A DNA stretch of 64,000 bases from an uncultured Armatimonadota bacterium. GTDB lineage: Bacteria; Armatimonadota; Fimbriimonadia; Fimbriimonadales; Fimbriimonadaceae. The notes beneath the pieces are model-generated. The model saw only the letters and a program-made list of their open reading frames with translations, was not told the DNA's origin and searched no databases. The stretch lies in contig CAIYLG010000016.1 of assembly GCA_903927025.1 (NCBI GenBank), positions 1 to 64,000 of the forward strand. Direction: 5' to 3'. A program made the position numbers and the translations under genes. Positions 41,210-50,883 of the stretch are shown one piece after another. The stretch's first letter is position 1. The number at the start of each line of letters is the position of its first letter.

Positions 41210-42766
41210 ATGACTAATCGATCGAAGTATCTGAAGCCTGTATTGTCTTTGACTTCCATTGTTGTTGCTACATCCTCGTTTGCCACCGGGAACAGCTGGG
41301 CGGGGCTCGCTCCACTCTTCAGGTCCATCATCGATGCACAGCCAGCGACGCTAAAAACCACCCCGGGTACCGACTTGGGTCAGCCACTCATCCCAAAGGA
41401 TCCCGCCAAGCAGCCTGCGGTGGCATCCTCTCTCGGCACGGTCAAATTGAAATGGCCGTCCCTCGTGGGCCAATCGCCAGCCGCTGCGAAGCCTGTTCAA
41501 GCAGGGCAACCGGGATCCGATCCTGACTCAAGATGGTGGCCACACCCCCTCAATTCACCACCCTTTCCCCTTGCGGACTGGATCAGCGAGAGCCAGCAAC
41601 CGATAGGCGAAACTTGGGACGTGGGTGACGGCCCCTTGCAGAAGGCACTGATTGGCGACAAGTGGGACAAGCAGCGCATCCGCCTTTACGGATGGCTTGA
41701 CTTTGGCTACACGGAGAGCACGTCCAAGCACAGTAACTTTCCGCTTTCATACGGCACGATCCCTAATCTGCCCGTCCTCGATCAGGAAGTCATCCGACTT
41801 GAGCGTATGCCCGACACTGTTCAGACCACTAAAAATGACTGGGGCTTTAGGGTTACACAGATCTTCGGCACCGACTACCGGTATCTCATCGGTGACGGCT
41901 ACTTCTTTGATCAGCTCCAGAAGCGAAACCTAATGTATGGCTACGATCTGCCCGAATTTTATGGGTTGCTCTACTATCCCAAGCTAGCGCCTCTCGGTGG
42001 TGTCGTACAAATTGGCCGATATATCTCACCGGCGGATGTTGAGTGTCAGCTCGCTCCTCAAAACTATCTTTACTCCCACACTCTCATGTATACGGTCGAT
42101 CCATATACATACACCGGCGTCAATCTGCAGCAGCAGTGGAGCAAAACCTGGTCGACGATGATTGGCTTCGACGCTGGCAACGATAAGAGCTGGTGGGAGA
42201 AGTCGAGAGAGCCAAACTTTGAGTTCCTCGTGGGATGGCACTCGCCCGACAACAAGGACGACGTTTGGATTGGCCCGGACCAGATCGGAAATGGCCACTT
42301 CTCATGGGGCCATGACAGCGAGCAGCTCTTCACCACCACTTGGGGCCACAAGTTCAACGATCGCTGGCACATTCAAAGCGAGCACTACTACATGTGGTCG
42401 TACGATGCTTTGATGGGCGGCACGGAGACTGATGGCCCCGCCCAGACATTCGCCGGTGGCGGCGGTCCCGGAAAGCAGATCCCTGGCATGTCCCATGCCA
42501 ATGGCTACACGTCCTACCTGATGTACCAATCGGATAAGTGGAGCTACTATACGTTCCGAACCGACATGCTGAATGACCCTCAGGGCTGGAGAACGGGCAT
42601 TCCGGGAAATCAGTACAGTCTCACCCTTGGCTACTGCCACTGGCTGAGCCCAACAACCACGTTCCGACCGGAACTTCGATACGACTGGGCCGATCACCAA
42701 GCCTTTGACAACGGTACGAGAAAGACCCAGATCACTCTAGCTGCCGACATTATCATCCACTTCTAA
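41210..42766 (+). CDS. Outer-membrane beta-barrel porin, BBP2-like
   Basis: A 518-residue protein with a signal peptide, about 120 residues of Pro/Ala-rich linker, then a barrel region from about 160 with alternating aromatic strands (IRLYGWLDFGYTEST, FRVTQIFGTDYRYL, TFRPELRYDWADHQAFDNG) and a C-terminal Phe (IIIHF) as used for BAM recognition. FGTDYRYLIGDGYFFDQL recalls the putative OmpL-like beta-barrel porin-2 group. It likely admits solutes and precedes the efflux genes. Confidence 0.85.
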   Translation: MTNRSKYLKPVLSLTSIVVATSSFATGNSWAGLAPLFRSIIDAQPATLKTTPGTDLGQPLIPKDPAKQPAVASSLGTVKLKWPSLVGQSPAAAKPVQAGQPGSDPDSRWWPHPLNSPPFPLADWISESQQPIGETWDVGDGPLQKALIGDKWDKQRIRLYGWLDFGYTESTSKHSNFPLSYGTIPNLPVLDQEVIRLERMPDTVQTTKNDWGFRVTQIFGTDYRYLIGDGYFFDQLQKRNLMYGYDLPEFYGLLYYPKLAPLGGVVQIGRYISPADVECQLAPQNYLYSHTLMYTVDPYTYTGVNLQQQWSKTWSTMIGFDAGNDKSWWEKSREPNFEFLVGWHSPDNKDDVWIGPDQIGNGHFSWGHDSEQLFTTTWGHKFNDRWHIQSEHYYMWSYDALMGGTETDGPAQTFAGGGGPGKQIPGMSHANGYTSYLMYQSDKWSYYTFRTDMLNDPQGWRTGIPGNQYSLTLGYCHWLSPTTTFRPELRYDWADHQAFDNGTRKTQITLAADIIIHF

Positions 42767-42780
42767 CAGCAATGCCGCTG

Positions 42781-42817
42781 CGAAGGGCGGTCGTTCTAAA
42801 CGAGCGGCCGTCCTTCG
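42781..42817. terminator. Imperfect hairpin after the porin gene
   Basis: CGAAGGGCGG and CCGTCCTTCG pair with one mismatch 15 bp after the porin stop. A likely terminator without a clear T-tract. Confidence 0.5.
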
Positions 42818-43025
42818 AGGAAGGGGGGCGTCTTGCCCTGATCAAAGATCAAATTGCGCATCGTCGGTCCGCACTTTGGCAAGAGGCGATGAGATGCCGT
42901 GCGAGGGTGCATGGCCCTTTATCCCAAGAACGTGGAGACGCGCTGTCCCCTACCTAGTTATCGACTAGCCCTACCCAATTGAAATGTTGCTCAATATCCT
43001 CACACCCTCCCAATTTGTGCTCGCA

Positions 43026-44459
43026 ATGGTCTCCTCGAGTCTGAAGGAGAGGAAGAGCCGGACCATCCACGTCAAAGAGCCACAGCGATCGATTCGAGTT
43101 CTGACGATCTCGCTTTGCGCCGTCCCGACAATTGGATGGTGTCAGGCAACCCAAAATACGCCGCCGGTGTCTCCTCTCGACCCAATCCCACAGGTGGAAC
43201 TTCCCGTCTCGGTACCAGCCGCGGGGCAACTCTCCCTCAGTCAGGCGCTGCAGATGGGCCTGAAGCAGAACCCTCAGATCTCCGGAGCAAAGAGCTCGAT
43301 CGTGAGTGCAAGGGAGAACTACAATAGCCAAAAAGCCCCCATCAACCCGTACCTCACCTATGGTGCTCCCAACAATGAGGTAGCGCCGGGCGACTACGGA
43401 GCTGGCTTCACCCAGGGCACCAACTACACTTTCTATTACACGCTGGAGACAAACGGTGCCCAAAAATTCAGGGCACGGCAAGCGCGCGAGCTTTTTCACC
43501 AGGCTGAATTCGACGCTCGCACAACCGGATTGTCGTTATCCCTGAGCATCATCGACGCCTATGTCAGCCTCCAAATCGCGAACCGTGCTCTGGAAGTTGA
43601 GCAGTCCATCTACGGGAACATGGTCAAGCTCGGTGAGCTCACCAATAAGCGATACCTAGCGGGTGCAGGAACCCAAGCGGACGCGATCCGCGCCCACATT
43701 GCCGCGATTCAAGAGCAGCAGAACGTGATTCAGGACGTCGCCAACGTCAACTCTGCCCGGGCCGCCCTGCGCAACCAAATGGGGCTTCCCCAAAATGCGC
43801 CGATCGACGCGGTCGAGCCCCTCGCCTACAAACCAGAACCGGCGGGAGATCTTGCCGACCTGACGCGCCGGGCCGAGTTAAGCAGGCCGGAACTGCGCTC
43901 CGCGAACGCAAACCTTGAATCTCTGAAGGCTGTGCCCGGCTTGGAAAGGTCTCAATACTTCCCCAACATCTTCCTGGCCAGAGACTTCGGAAACGATGGC
44001 TTCATTTGGGTCGGCGTCAACATCCCATTCGATCTCGGAAGCATCCGCGGTCAAGTACGAAAGGCAGAAGCCGACGTTAAGACCCAGCGTGCGCAGGTTG
44101 AGCAGGAACGCCAAAGCGTCGACCTCGACGTGAGATCGTCCTACATCAATCTCGTTGCCGCGCAAAAGCAGGTGGCAACCTATGAAGGGGGCGTGATGTC
44201 GATGTCCCAAACCCTCGTCGATCAGATTCGGCACGGCTACGAGCTAGGCGCCAACACGATCGTCGATGTTGTCACTGCTGAGAACACCTATAGAAGCGTT
44301 GAGAGTGCCTACACCATCGCGGTAGGCAACTACATTCAGGCGCTTTACACGCTAAGGCACTCCATTGGCGACTTGCCGGATGCCTTCTCCAATTCGACCT
44401 TATCCCTATCGAACCTATTGCCTTCGGCATCGGTTCCGGCGGCGGAGACCAAGAAATGA
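43026..44459 (+). CDS. TolC-family outer-membrane efflux protein
   Basis: About 477 residues from ATG 43026 (frame open from 42984). After a signal region come the two OEP repeats: LSLSQALQMGLKQNPQISGAKSSI and RAELSRPELRSANANLESLKAV, with coiled-coil segments (QAEFDARTTGLSLSLSIIDAY). It forms the outer-membrane tunnel for the adaptor and RND pump that follow. It overlaps the adaptor gene by 4 bp. Confidence 0.92.
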   Translation: MVSSSLKERKSRTIHVKEPQRSIRVLTISLCAVPTIGWCQATQNTPPVSPLDPIPQVELPVSVPAAGQLSLSQALQMGLKQNPQISGAKSSIVSARENYNSQKAPINPYLTYGAPNNEVAPGDYGAGFTQGTNYTFYYTLETNGAQKFRARQARELFHQAEFDARTTGLSLSLSIIDAYVSLQIANRALEVEQSIYGNMVKLGELTNKRYLAGAGTQADAIRAHIAAIQEQQNVIQDVANVNSARAALRNQMGLPQNAPIDAVEPLAYKPEPAGDLADLTRRAELSRPELRSANANLESLKAVPGLERSQYFPNIFLARDFGNDGFIWVGVNIPFDLGSIRGQVRKAEADVKTQRAQVEQERQSVDLDVRSSYINLVAAQKQVATYEGGVMSMSQTLVDQIRHGYELGANTIVDVVTAENTYRSVESAYTIAVGNYIQALYTLRHSIGDLPDAFSNSTLSLSNLLPSASVPAAETKK

Positions 44460-46213
44460 GCAACGACAACCACAAGCCCAATCCATCGGAAGAGACTCCG
44501 CAGAACCGAATTTCGTCACCTCAAGGCGAGCATGTCGACGAGAGTGGACTCGTCCACGGCGTCCCACAGTCTTCGCGCTCTGCATCCACAAGGGTGCAGG
44601 TCGTGGCAGTCGGCGTGGTGGCAGTTGTTCTACTCGGGGTGATTGTGATCACCAAGTCCAACGCCCAAACCAAGGCAAAGCCAGCAGCCGCCAATGCGCT
44701 CAATCCCACTCAAATGATCGTCACGCAGGCGGCGGCTGAAGCGGTGGAACTGAAGACGGCCCCGGTGACGCTTGAATCTGGGACGCTGACGATTCACACG
44801 AACGGTGTGGTCCACTTCTCACCCTATAGCACTATCAATGTAAGCCCGCGCCTCGTCGGAAAGATTCAATCCGTATTTGTGAAGGTTGGAGATCGCGTCA
44901 CAACTGGCCAGCCTCTGGCCAACCTTTTGAGCACCGACGCCGCGATCGCCGTAGCCGCCGCAAAAGACGCGGACCAGCAATTGAAGCTCACCACCGTGAC
45001 CCTCACGACGGCGAGAAAGCAGTTTGTCGCGGGAACGCCAGAGGTGACTGCGGCTGAAGCTGCCCTCATCTCGGCCCACGAGAATACGCTTTACACCAAG
45101 AGAATGCTTGCGCTGACCCGCGAGCAGAACGGCATCGGTGGATTCACGGACAAGCCGCTTACCGACGCACAAAGTGCCGCAAAGCAGGCAGAAACCCAGC
45201 TTGCTCAAGATCTCAAAGACCTCCAGCTTGACCAGAAAGCGTACGATCGCACCTCAAAGCTCTTTGGATACGGCGTCGCCGCAAAGTCCGACGTCGAAGT
45301 TGCCGAAGACGCCCTTGGCAAGCAGAAGGACGCTGTATCCAACGACAGAGAGCAGCTCAGAATCGTCAAGACAACCCTCGAGCGCGAACAGAAGGCCTAT
45401 AGCACCAAGCTGTACGCAAACCAGGCGGTTCGGCAGGCGCAAACCACCTACGAGCAAGCCGTCATCCAGGAGCGAACCGCTGCGACAGCGGTGACAATGG
45501 CGAAGGCAGCCCTGCTTCACGACCTCAAGCAGGCGGAGCACGATTACCAATCCGCTATCGCCGATGACAAAGCGGCACACAACGTTCTCAGCGCTTATGA
45601 CAATCCCACGCCAGAAGGGGTCATCGTCATCCGCTCGCCGGCATCGGGAGTCATCACATCCCGAAACATCAACCCCGGCCAAATGGTGGACCAGACGGGC
45701 GAGACGCCGTGGCAGATGATGACGGTAGTGAATTCGGGGATGGTCTACGTCGATGCCCAGGTCTACGAAAAGGACATGGTTGGCATCAAGCTCGGAGAGC
45801 GCGTCGCGATCACCTCGGAGGCGCTGCCACCCCACTTTTCTGCGACCGGCATCGTCGACTTCGTCTCCCCTTCCCTTGATGCGACCACCCACGCCATGTC
45901 GGTACGGGCGGAGATCCAGAATCCATCCGGCCTTCTGAAGGACGGCATGTTCGTGAGCACGGTGATCGACTTAGGAAAGTCTTCGCCATTCCCATCCACT
46001 CCCGTCGTGCCCCTTGAATCGGTTGTGCACGACGGCAACGACGACTTTGTCTTCGTCGTGATTGGCAAGGGCAAGTACGACCGCCGCCAGGTGACGCTGG
46101 GCGAGCAGAGAGGTGAAAGCAGTGTCGCAATCACGAAAGGTCTGACCGGAAAAGAGACGATCGTGACCCATGGCGCCCTCTACCTAGGCGCTGGCGGAAC
46201 CACCGTCGATTAA
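44456..46213 (+). CDS. RND efflux periplasmic adaptor, CzcB/CusB type
   Basis: A 585-residue membrane-fusion protein. One span (about residues 45-65), a barrel-lipoyl entry (INVSPRLVGKIQSVFVKVGDRVTTGQPLANL), a long coiled-coil hairpin (about 165-370), the second lipoyl half (VIRSPASGVITSRNINPGQMVDQ), and a C-terminal beta-barrel (GLTGKETIVTHGALYLGAGG). It bridges the TolC-type and RND proteins. The hairpin is long for the family. The RND gene begins 17 bp after its stop. Confidence 0.92.
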   Translation: MSNDNHKPNPSEETPQNRISSPQGEHVDESGLVHGVPQSSRSASTRVQVVAVGVVAVVLLGVIVITKSNAQTKAKPAAANALNPTQMIVTQAAAEAVELKTAPVTLESGTLTIHTNGVVHFSPYSTINVSPRLVGKIQSVFVKVGDRVTTGQPLANLLSTDAAIAVAAAKDADQQLKLTTVTLTTARKQFVAGTPEVTAAEAALISAHENTLYTKRMLALTREQNGIGGFTDKPLTDAQSAAKQAETQLAQDLKDLQLDQKAYDRTSKLFGYGVAAKSDVEVAEDALGKQKDAVSNDREQLRIVKTTLEREQKAYSTKLYANQAVRQAQTTYEQAVIQERTAATAVTMAKAALLHDLKQAEHDYQSAIADDKAAHNVLSAYDNPTPEGVIVIRSPASGVITSRNINPGQMVDQTGETPWQMMTVVNSGMVYVDAQVYEKDMVGIKLGERVAITSEALPPHFSATGIVDFVSPSLDATTHAMSVRAEIQNPSGLLKDGMFVSTVIDLGKSSPFPSTPVVPLESVVHDGNDDFVFVVIGKGKYDRRQVTLGEQRGESSVAITKGLTGKETIVTHGALYLGAGGTTVD

Positions 46214-46230
46214 GGACGGAGTGTTGCCAA

Positions 46231-49200
46231 ATGATTAACAGACTTATTTACCTGGCCATACACCACCGTGTGTCGGTGCTCCTCACCGCCTTCGTCCTAT
46301 TGGTTTGGGGCGCCTACAGCTACAAGCAGCTCCCGGTTGAAGCGTATCCGGACGTGATGAACACCCAGGTGGTCGTCATGACTCAGTGGCCCGGCCACGC
46401 CGCGGAAGAGATTGAGAAGCAGGTCACCATCCCGCTTGAAATCAGCCTCTACGCAGTGCCGCACGTGCAGGCGATGCGCAGTCGCTCCCTATTCGGCCTT
46501 TCCGCGATCTACCTGACGTTTGAAGACGGCGTGGACGACTATTTCGCCCGCGAACAGATCAACGAAAACATGTCCCAGGCGACGCTTCCAAACGGAATCC
46601 AAGCCAGCATGCAGCCCATGGAAAGCGCAGCCGGTGAAGTGTTGCGTTACATCGTGACCGGCAAAGTACCGCTTAAGAAGCTCAAAGAGATTCAAGACTG
46701 GACCCTCAATCGTGAATTCCTGAGCGTGCCGGGCGTCGTGGACACCGCTATCTTTGGCGGAACCACGAAGGAGTACCAGATTCAGTTGGATCGTCGGAAG
46801 CTCCTGAACTACGGTATCACCGTGGCTCAAGTCGAAAGCGCCGTCACCAACTCAAACGCCAACGGAGGCGGCAACTACATTTCACGAGGCAGCGAAAACT
46901 ACGTCATTCGCGGCGTCGGGCTTCTGAAAGACTCGCAGGACATCGGGATGGTCGTCGTGGGCGAACAGCACGGGACTCCCATCCGGGTGAAAGATGTTGC
47001 GATCGTTCGCAACGGCTTTCTCCCTCGCCTCGGCAAGATCGGAATGACCCTTGGCAATGGCGGACCCAATGTTGACGACGTGGCGATGTCCACCCTCGTC
47101 ATGCGCCGCAACGAGAACGCAAGCGAGGTGCTCGGTCGCATCCACAAAAAGATCGACGACCTGAACACAAAGATCCTGCCCAAGGGCATCAAGATCGTTC
47201 CGATTATCGACCGCACCGATCTCATTGACGTCACGACTCACACCGTGATGCACAACCTCATCGAGGGCGTGATCCTCGTTGTCTGTGTGCTTTTCCTCTT
47301 CCTGGGGAACGTTCGTGCTGCCGTCATCGTGGCGATTACGATTCCGTTTGCGCTCTTATGGGCCTTCTCGTGGATGAACCTGATCCACGTCCCCGCAAAC
47401 CTCATTTCGTTGGGTGCCATTGACTTTGGGGTCATCGTCAACGGCACGGTCATCTTGGTTGAAAACATCTTTCGTCACATGCATCACCGCGGTGACAAGT
47501 CGATGTCAGCGACGATTCTGGCGGCGGCAAGAGAAGTCGACTCAGAGCTGTTCTTCACCACCGTCATCATCGTCGCGGCGTTCATCCCGCTGTTCACGAT
47601 GCAGGGGGTCGAACGGAAGTTCTTCGCCCCGATGGCATACACGGTTGGCTTGGCGGTGCTCGGGTCGCTGATCATGGCGCTTGTCATTGCGCCCGCCATT
47701 TGCTACTTGATCTTTCGAGGCAAGGTTGTCGACAACGAGCGAAGGTGGCTCACCTGGCTGACGAACGGGTATCGAAAGGTTCTGACCGTCGCGCTCCACC
47801 ACCCTTGGGTCACGCTGGCCATCGGTGCCGCCGTGGTCGTTGAGTCCATTGTGATCCTGCCGCTGTTGGGTACCGAGTTCCTTCCCCACCTCGATGAAGG
47901 AAACCTCTATATTCGCGCTTCGTTCCCGCAGACGGTCTCGCTTCAGGAATCGGCTCATCGCGTCGTCAAGATTCGTGAGATCGTCGCCTCCTTCCAGCCG
48001 GTCGATCTGATTCAGTCTCAGATTGGGCGTCCAGACGATGCCCAGGACGTCTCCGGCTATGACAACTCTGAGAGTTTGGTGAACTTAAAGCCTTACAGCG
48101 AGTGGAAGGGATACGCCAACAAGGAAGAGCTCATCCGCGCCATGAGCAAGCGACTGAATGAGATTCCAGGAATCTCGTTCAACTTCTCTCAGAATATTGA
48201 GGATAACGTTGAGGAAGCCATCACCGGTGTCAAAGGTGAACTTGCCCTAAAGCTGTTCGGCGACAACCTCGACGTTCTGGAAAGCAAAGCGGAAGAGATT
48301 CGCAAGGTCATGTCGAAGATACGAGGCGTCGTCGACCTATCCGTATTCCGCGAGACAGGCGAGCCTCAAGTTCAGGTTGTCGTAGACCGAGCAAAGTGTG
48401 CCCGGTACGGTTTGAACACGTCCGACGTTCAAGATGCGGTCCAGACTCAAATTGGCGGCCAAGACTTCACGACGATTCTCGATGGCGAGAAGCGCTTCGG
48501 CGTTCGAATTGGACTCCGATCGGACCTGGCCAGCAACATCACCAAGATTCGCGACGTGCAGATCGACACCGCCGAAGGGTTTAAGATCCCCCTTTCAATG
48601 GTGGCGAACGTCAAAGATGCTCGTGGCGCTTCTTTCATCTATCGCGAAGGGGGCCGCAGGTTCATCGCCATCAAGTTTGGCGTACGAGACCGCGATATCG
48701 GCGGTGCGGTGGCAGAAGCAGAGCGGACGGTGGCTGAAAGAGTGAAGCTGCCCGAGAACTACTTCACCGTCTTCTCCGGCGAGTTTGAGAACATGCAAAG
48801 GGCGGCAGCTCGCCTTGCGATCATCATTCCGATCACCTTTGCCGTTGTCTGCCTCATCCTCTACATCCTGTTCGGCCGGGCTTCGCGAACCTTCATCGTC
48901 ATGATGAACGTTCCGATCGCGGTATCCGGAGGAGTGTTCCTCCTGTATTCGGGTGGCTACCACCTGTCGGTCTCAGCCGCGGTTGGGTTTATCGCCCTGT
49001 TCGGCGTCGCCGTGCAGAACGCGGTGATCAAGGTATCCCAGATCGACCACCTGTGCCTTCAGGGAGAAGACGTGTTCAACTCCGTACTGGATGGCGCCGC
49101 CTCCCGACTAAGGCCAATCCTGATGACGGCCCTACTCGCAACCGTCGGACTCATCCCAGCGGCAATCTCGACGGGAATCGGGTCGGACGTTCAGAAACCG

Positions 49201-49341
49201 CTGGCCGTCGCCATTATCGGCGGAATGGTCACAGACGTGATCATTGGCACCCTATTCGTCCTACCCGTGCTCTACCTGCTGATGGCGCAAAAGTATCCAG
49301 CGGTCCCCAAGACCGTAAGGAGCGGAGCTCAGACCGATTGA
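46231..49341 (+). CDS. Heavy-metal efflux RND pump, CzcA/CusA family
   Basis: A 1036-residue RND protein with 12 spans and two large periplasmic loops. The fourth-span motif is AIDFGVIVNGTVILVENIF, so the CzcA-type triad Asp/Asp/Glu reads Asp398, Asn404, Glu411: the second acidic residue is changed. Typical sequences include YPDVMNTQVVVMTQWPGHAAEEIEKQVTIPLE. It exports divalent metal ions with proton import. A strong hairpin follows at 49391. Confidence 0.95.
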   Translation: MINRLIYLAIHHRVSVLLTAFVLLVWGAYSYKQLPVEAYPDVMNTQVVVMTQWPGHAAEEIEKQVTIPLEISLYAVPHVQAMRSRSLFGLSAIYLTFEDGVDDYFAREQINENMSQATLPNGIQASMQPMESAAGEVLRYIVTGKVPLKKLKEIQDWTLNREFLSVPGVVDTAIFGGTTKEYQIQLDRRKLLNYGITVAQVESAVTNSNANGGGNYISRGSENYVIRGVGLLKDSQDIGMVVVGEQHGTPIRVKDVAIVRNGFLPRLGKIGMTLGNGGPNVDDVAMSTLVMRRNENASEVLGRIHKKIDDLNTKILPKGIKIVPIIDRTDLIDVTTHTVMHNLIEGVILVVCVLFLFLGNVRAAVIVAITIPFALLWAFSWMNLIHVPANLISLGAIDFGVIVNGTVILVENIFRHMHHRGDKSMSATILAAAREVDSELFFTTVIIVAAFIPLFTMQGVERKFFAPMAYTVGLAVLGSLIMALVIAPAICYLIFRGKVVDNERRWLTWLTNGYRKVLTVALHHPWVTLAIGAAVVVESIVILPLLGTEFLPHLDEGNLYIRASFPQTVSLQESAHRVVKIREIVASFQPVDLIQSQIGRPDDAQDVSGYDNSESLVNLKPYSEWKGYANKEELIRAMSKRLNEIPGISFNFSQNIEDNVEEAITGVKGELALKLFGDNLDVLESKAEEIRKVMSKIRGVVDLSVFRETGEPQVQVVVDRAKCARYGLNTSDVQDAVQTQIGGQDFTTILDGEKRFGVRIGLRSDLASNITKIRDVQIDTAEGFKIPLSMVANVKDARGASFIYREGGRRFIAIKFGVRDRDIGGAVAEAERTVAERVKLPENYFTVFSGEFENMQRAAARLAIIIPITFAVVCLILYILFGRASRTFIVMMNVPIAVSGGVFLLYSGGYHLSVSAAVGFIALFGVAVQNAVIKVSQIDHLCLQGEDVFNSVLDGAASRLRPILMTALLATVGLIPAAISTGIGSDVQKPLAVAIIGGMVTDVIIGTLFVLPVLYLLMAQKYPAVPKTVRSGAQTD

Positions 49342-49390
49342 CGCGGCTTAGCTAATTGGTTGTCTAGAACAAGGCCCCCCTTTAAGAGTC

Positions 49391-49434
49391 ATCCCCCGCC
49401 TTCCTTTCGCCCGTGCGAGAGGAAGGCGGGGGAT
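49391..49434. terminator. Strong hairpin after the RND gene
   Basis: Perfect 15-bp arms (49391-49405 with 49420-49434), and TCGC/GCGA inside. It ends the efflux operon. Confidence 0.8.
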
Positions 49435-49633
49435 GGAGAGCCCCGACTCGTCGGGGCGCACACGACTAACTCGTTCGCGCTCAAACTCCAAGGTTATCCA
49501 CATGCTCCCGAGCCTAGACGGCTCGGCTCTCCATCCCTAGCCCTTCCTCTCGGCGAGCGAAAGGAAGGAACATCTGGTTGAAATGCTTAGGGTTGGTTGC
49601 CCTGACACGACTAGACCCCGTATAACTTCATAG
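49435..49633. repeat. Palindrome cluster between efflux genes
   Basis: CCCCGAC/GTCGGGG, GAGCC/GGCTC and CCTTCC/GGAAGG (49542-49568) follow each other. The last resembles the hairpins at 8425 and 49391. No gene is seen. Confidence 0.55.
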
Positions 49634-50197
49634 ATGCTTCAGTGGGTCATCGCGGCTATTGCGGCATTTGCGTCGGCGAACCTTGATGACCTCTTCCTGC
49701 TTGTCGCTTGGCTTGGCGATCCCAAGTTAAAACCTGGGCACGTTTACGCCGGTCAATTCCTTGGATTTGGAGCACTTGCGCTTGTGAGCGCCGGTTGCGC
49801 AGCACTCGCGATACGCATCTCCGGCCATTACTTGGCGTTCCTGGGCATCGCTCCAATATTGCTGGGACTCCATCGACTTTGGAGGCCCGAGAACGGTGAT
49901 GAGGAAGAGTTGGCATCCGGTCGGCATACATCCAAAATCCTGACCGTCGCGACGCTGACGATCGTGAATGGAACTGACGACTTCGCCGTCTTCATCCCAC
50001 TACTTGCCAAGGCAGGACAGTTAGCCCTGCCATTAATTCTGATTGTCTTCTTTGTGATGACGGCCGTCTGGTGTGCCGTTGCAACCGTGTTGGCAAGTCA
50101 CCGGATCGTGGCCAACTTGCTGAGCAAATGGGGACATCGTTTGATGCCCGTCGTGCTGATCGCGCTGGGAATCTACATCCTCTCCGGAGCCTTTTGA
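49634..50197 (+). CDS. CadD-like cadmium/cation transporter
   Basis: A 187-residue membrane protein of about six spans. The conserved start AAFASANLDDLFLLVAWL and the TIVNGTDDFAVFIPLLAKAG repeat, each with Asn/Asp in a membrane helix, are marks of the CadD/LysE-like family. It would move Cd2+ or another cation. It follows the RND operon but has its own gap of 290 bp. Confidence 0.9.
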   Translation: MLQWVIAAIAAFASANLDDLFLLVAWLGDPKLKPGHVYAGQFLGFGALALVSAGCAALAIRISGHYLAFLGIAPILLGLHRLWRPENGDEEELASGRHTSKILTVATLTIVNGTDDFAVFIPLLAKAGQLALPLILIVFFVMTAVWCAVATVLASHRIVANLLSKWGHRLMPVVLIALGIYILSGAF

Positions 50198-50234
50198 CGT
50201 ACGGCGCAAGGTTGATCAACCGATCAAGCGAGCA

Positions 50235-50597
50235 CTAGCCGTGAGTCCCAACCTGATTGTCCTTTTTAGGCTGAACGTACCTCTCGACATTGACATCCCA
50301 AGTGACGACAAGTCCTTCCACTGCCATCGCCTCCAGATCAGCGAGGAACAGATCGATCCGCTCTGGGGAGTCGAATATTTGGATCACAACCGGCAGGTCC
50401 TCCGAATTGCGAAAAATCGCAGTCGTGTGGATTCGGCTGTTGGCGCCAAAGCCCATCATCCCTCTGGTTGCGCTTGCTCCCGCAAGTCCGCGCTCACGTG
50501 CCTTTTCAACAATGGCAGCGTAAAGCGGTTTTCCCTGCCAATGATCGAACTCGCCCACATAGATGGCCAGCGCCTTTGCTTTGCCTTCGATTTTCAA
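50235..50597 (-). CDS. DUF190 PII-like protein
   Basis: A 120-residue protein with KALAIYVGEFDHWQGKPLYAAIVEKARERGLAGASATRGMMGFG (shown in parts: AIYVGEFDHWQGKPLY and ATRGMMGFG), the DUF190 signature, and LPVVIQIFDSPERIDLFL. Members have a PII-like fold and often accompany the fluoride channel CrcB. It converges with the CadD-like gene by 37 bp; no crcB is visible. Confidence 0.9.
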   Translation of the reverse strand: MKIEGKAKALAIYVGEFDHWQGKPLYAAIVEKARERGLAGASATRGMMGFGANSRIHTTAIFRNSEDLPVVIQIFDSPERIDLFLADLEAMAVEGLVVTWDVNVERYVQPKKDNQVGTHG

Positions 50598-50883
50598 AAT
50601 GTGCCTCCAGGGATCAGCGACAGCAAAAGAGTTCGAGTCAAATCCCGAAACCTGTCAACTTCACCGTGCCCTAAGTATATAGAAGGTTTCCGGCAAACCA
50701 TTTGTTTCAGGGTGAGGCGATTTCTTCGTACGCAAAACCAATTTCGTGGCAACGAGCCGCAGACAAGGCATAGCCGCATGGTTTGCCTGTTTGTCCCCTA
50801 GGAAGCACTTCCGCCTGTCCACTATTCATACAGTTTTCACTTGCATCGGAAAGCCGAGCAGCGGGGCCACCCATACTCGCCTT

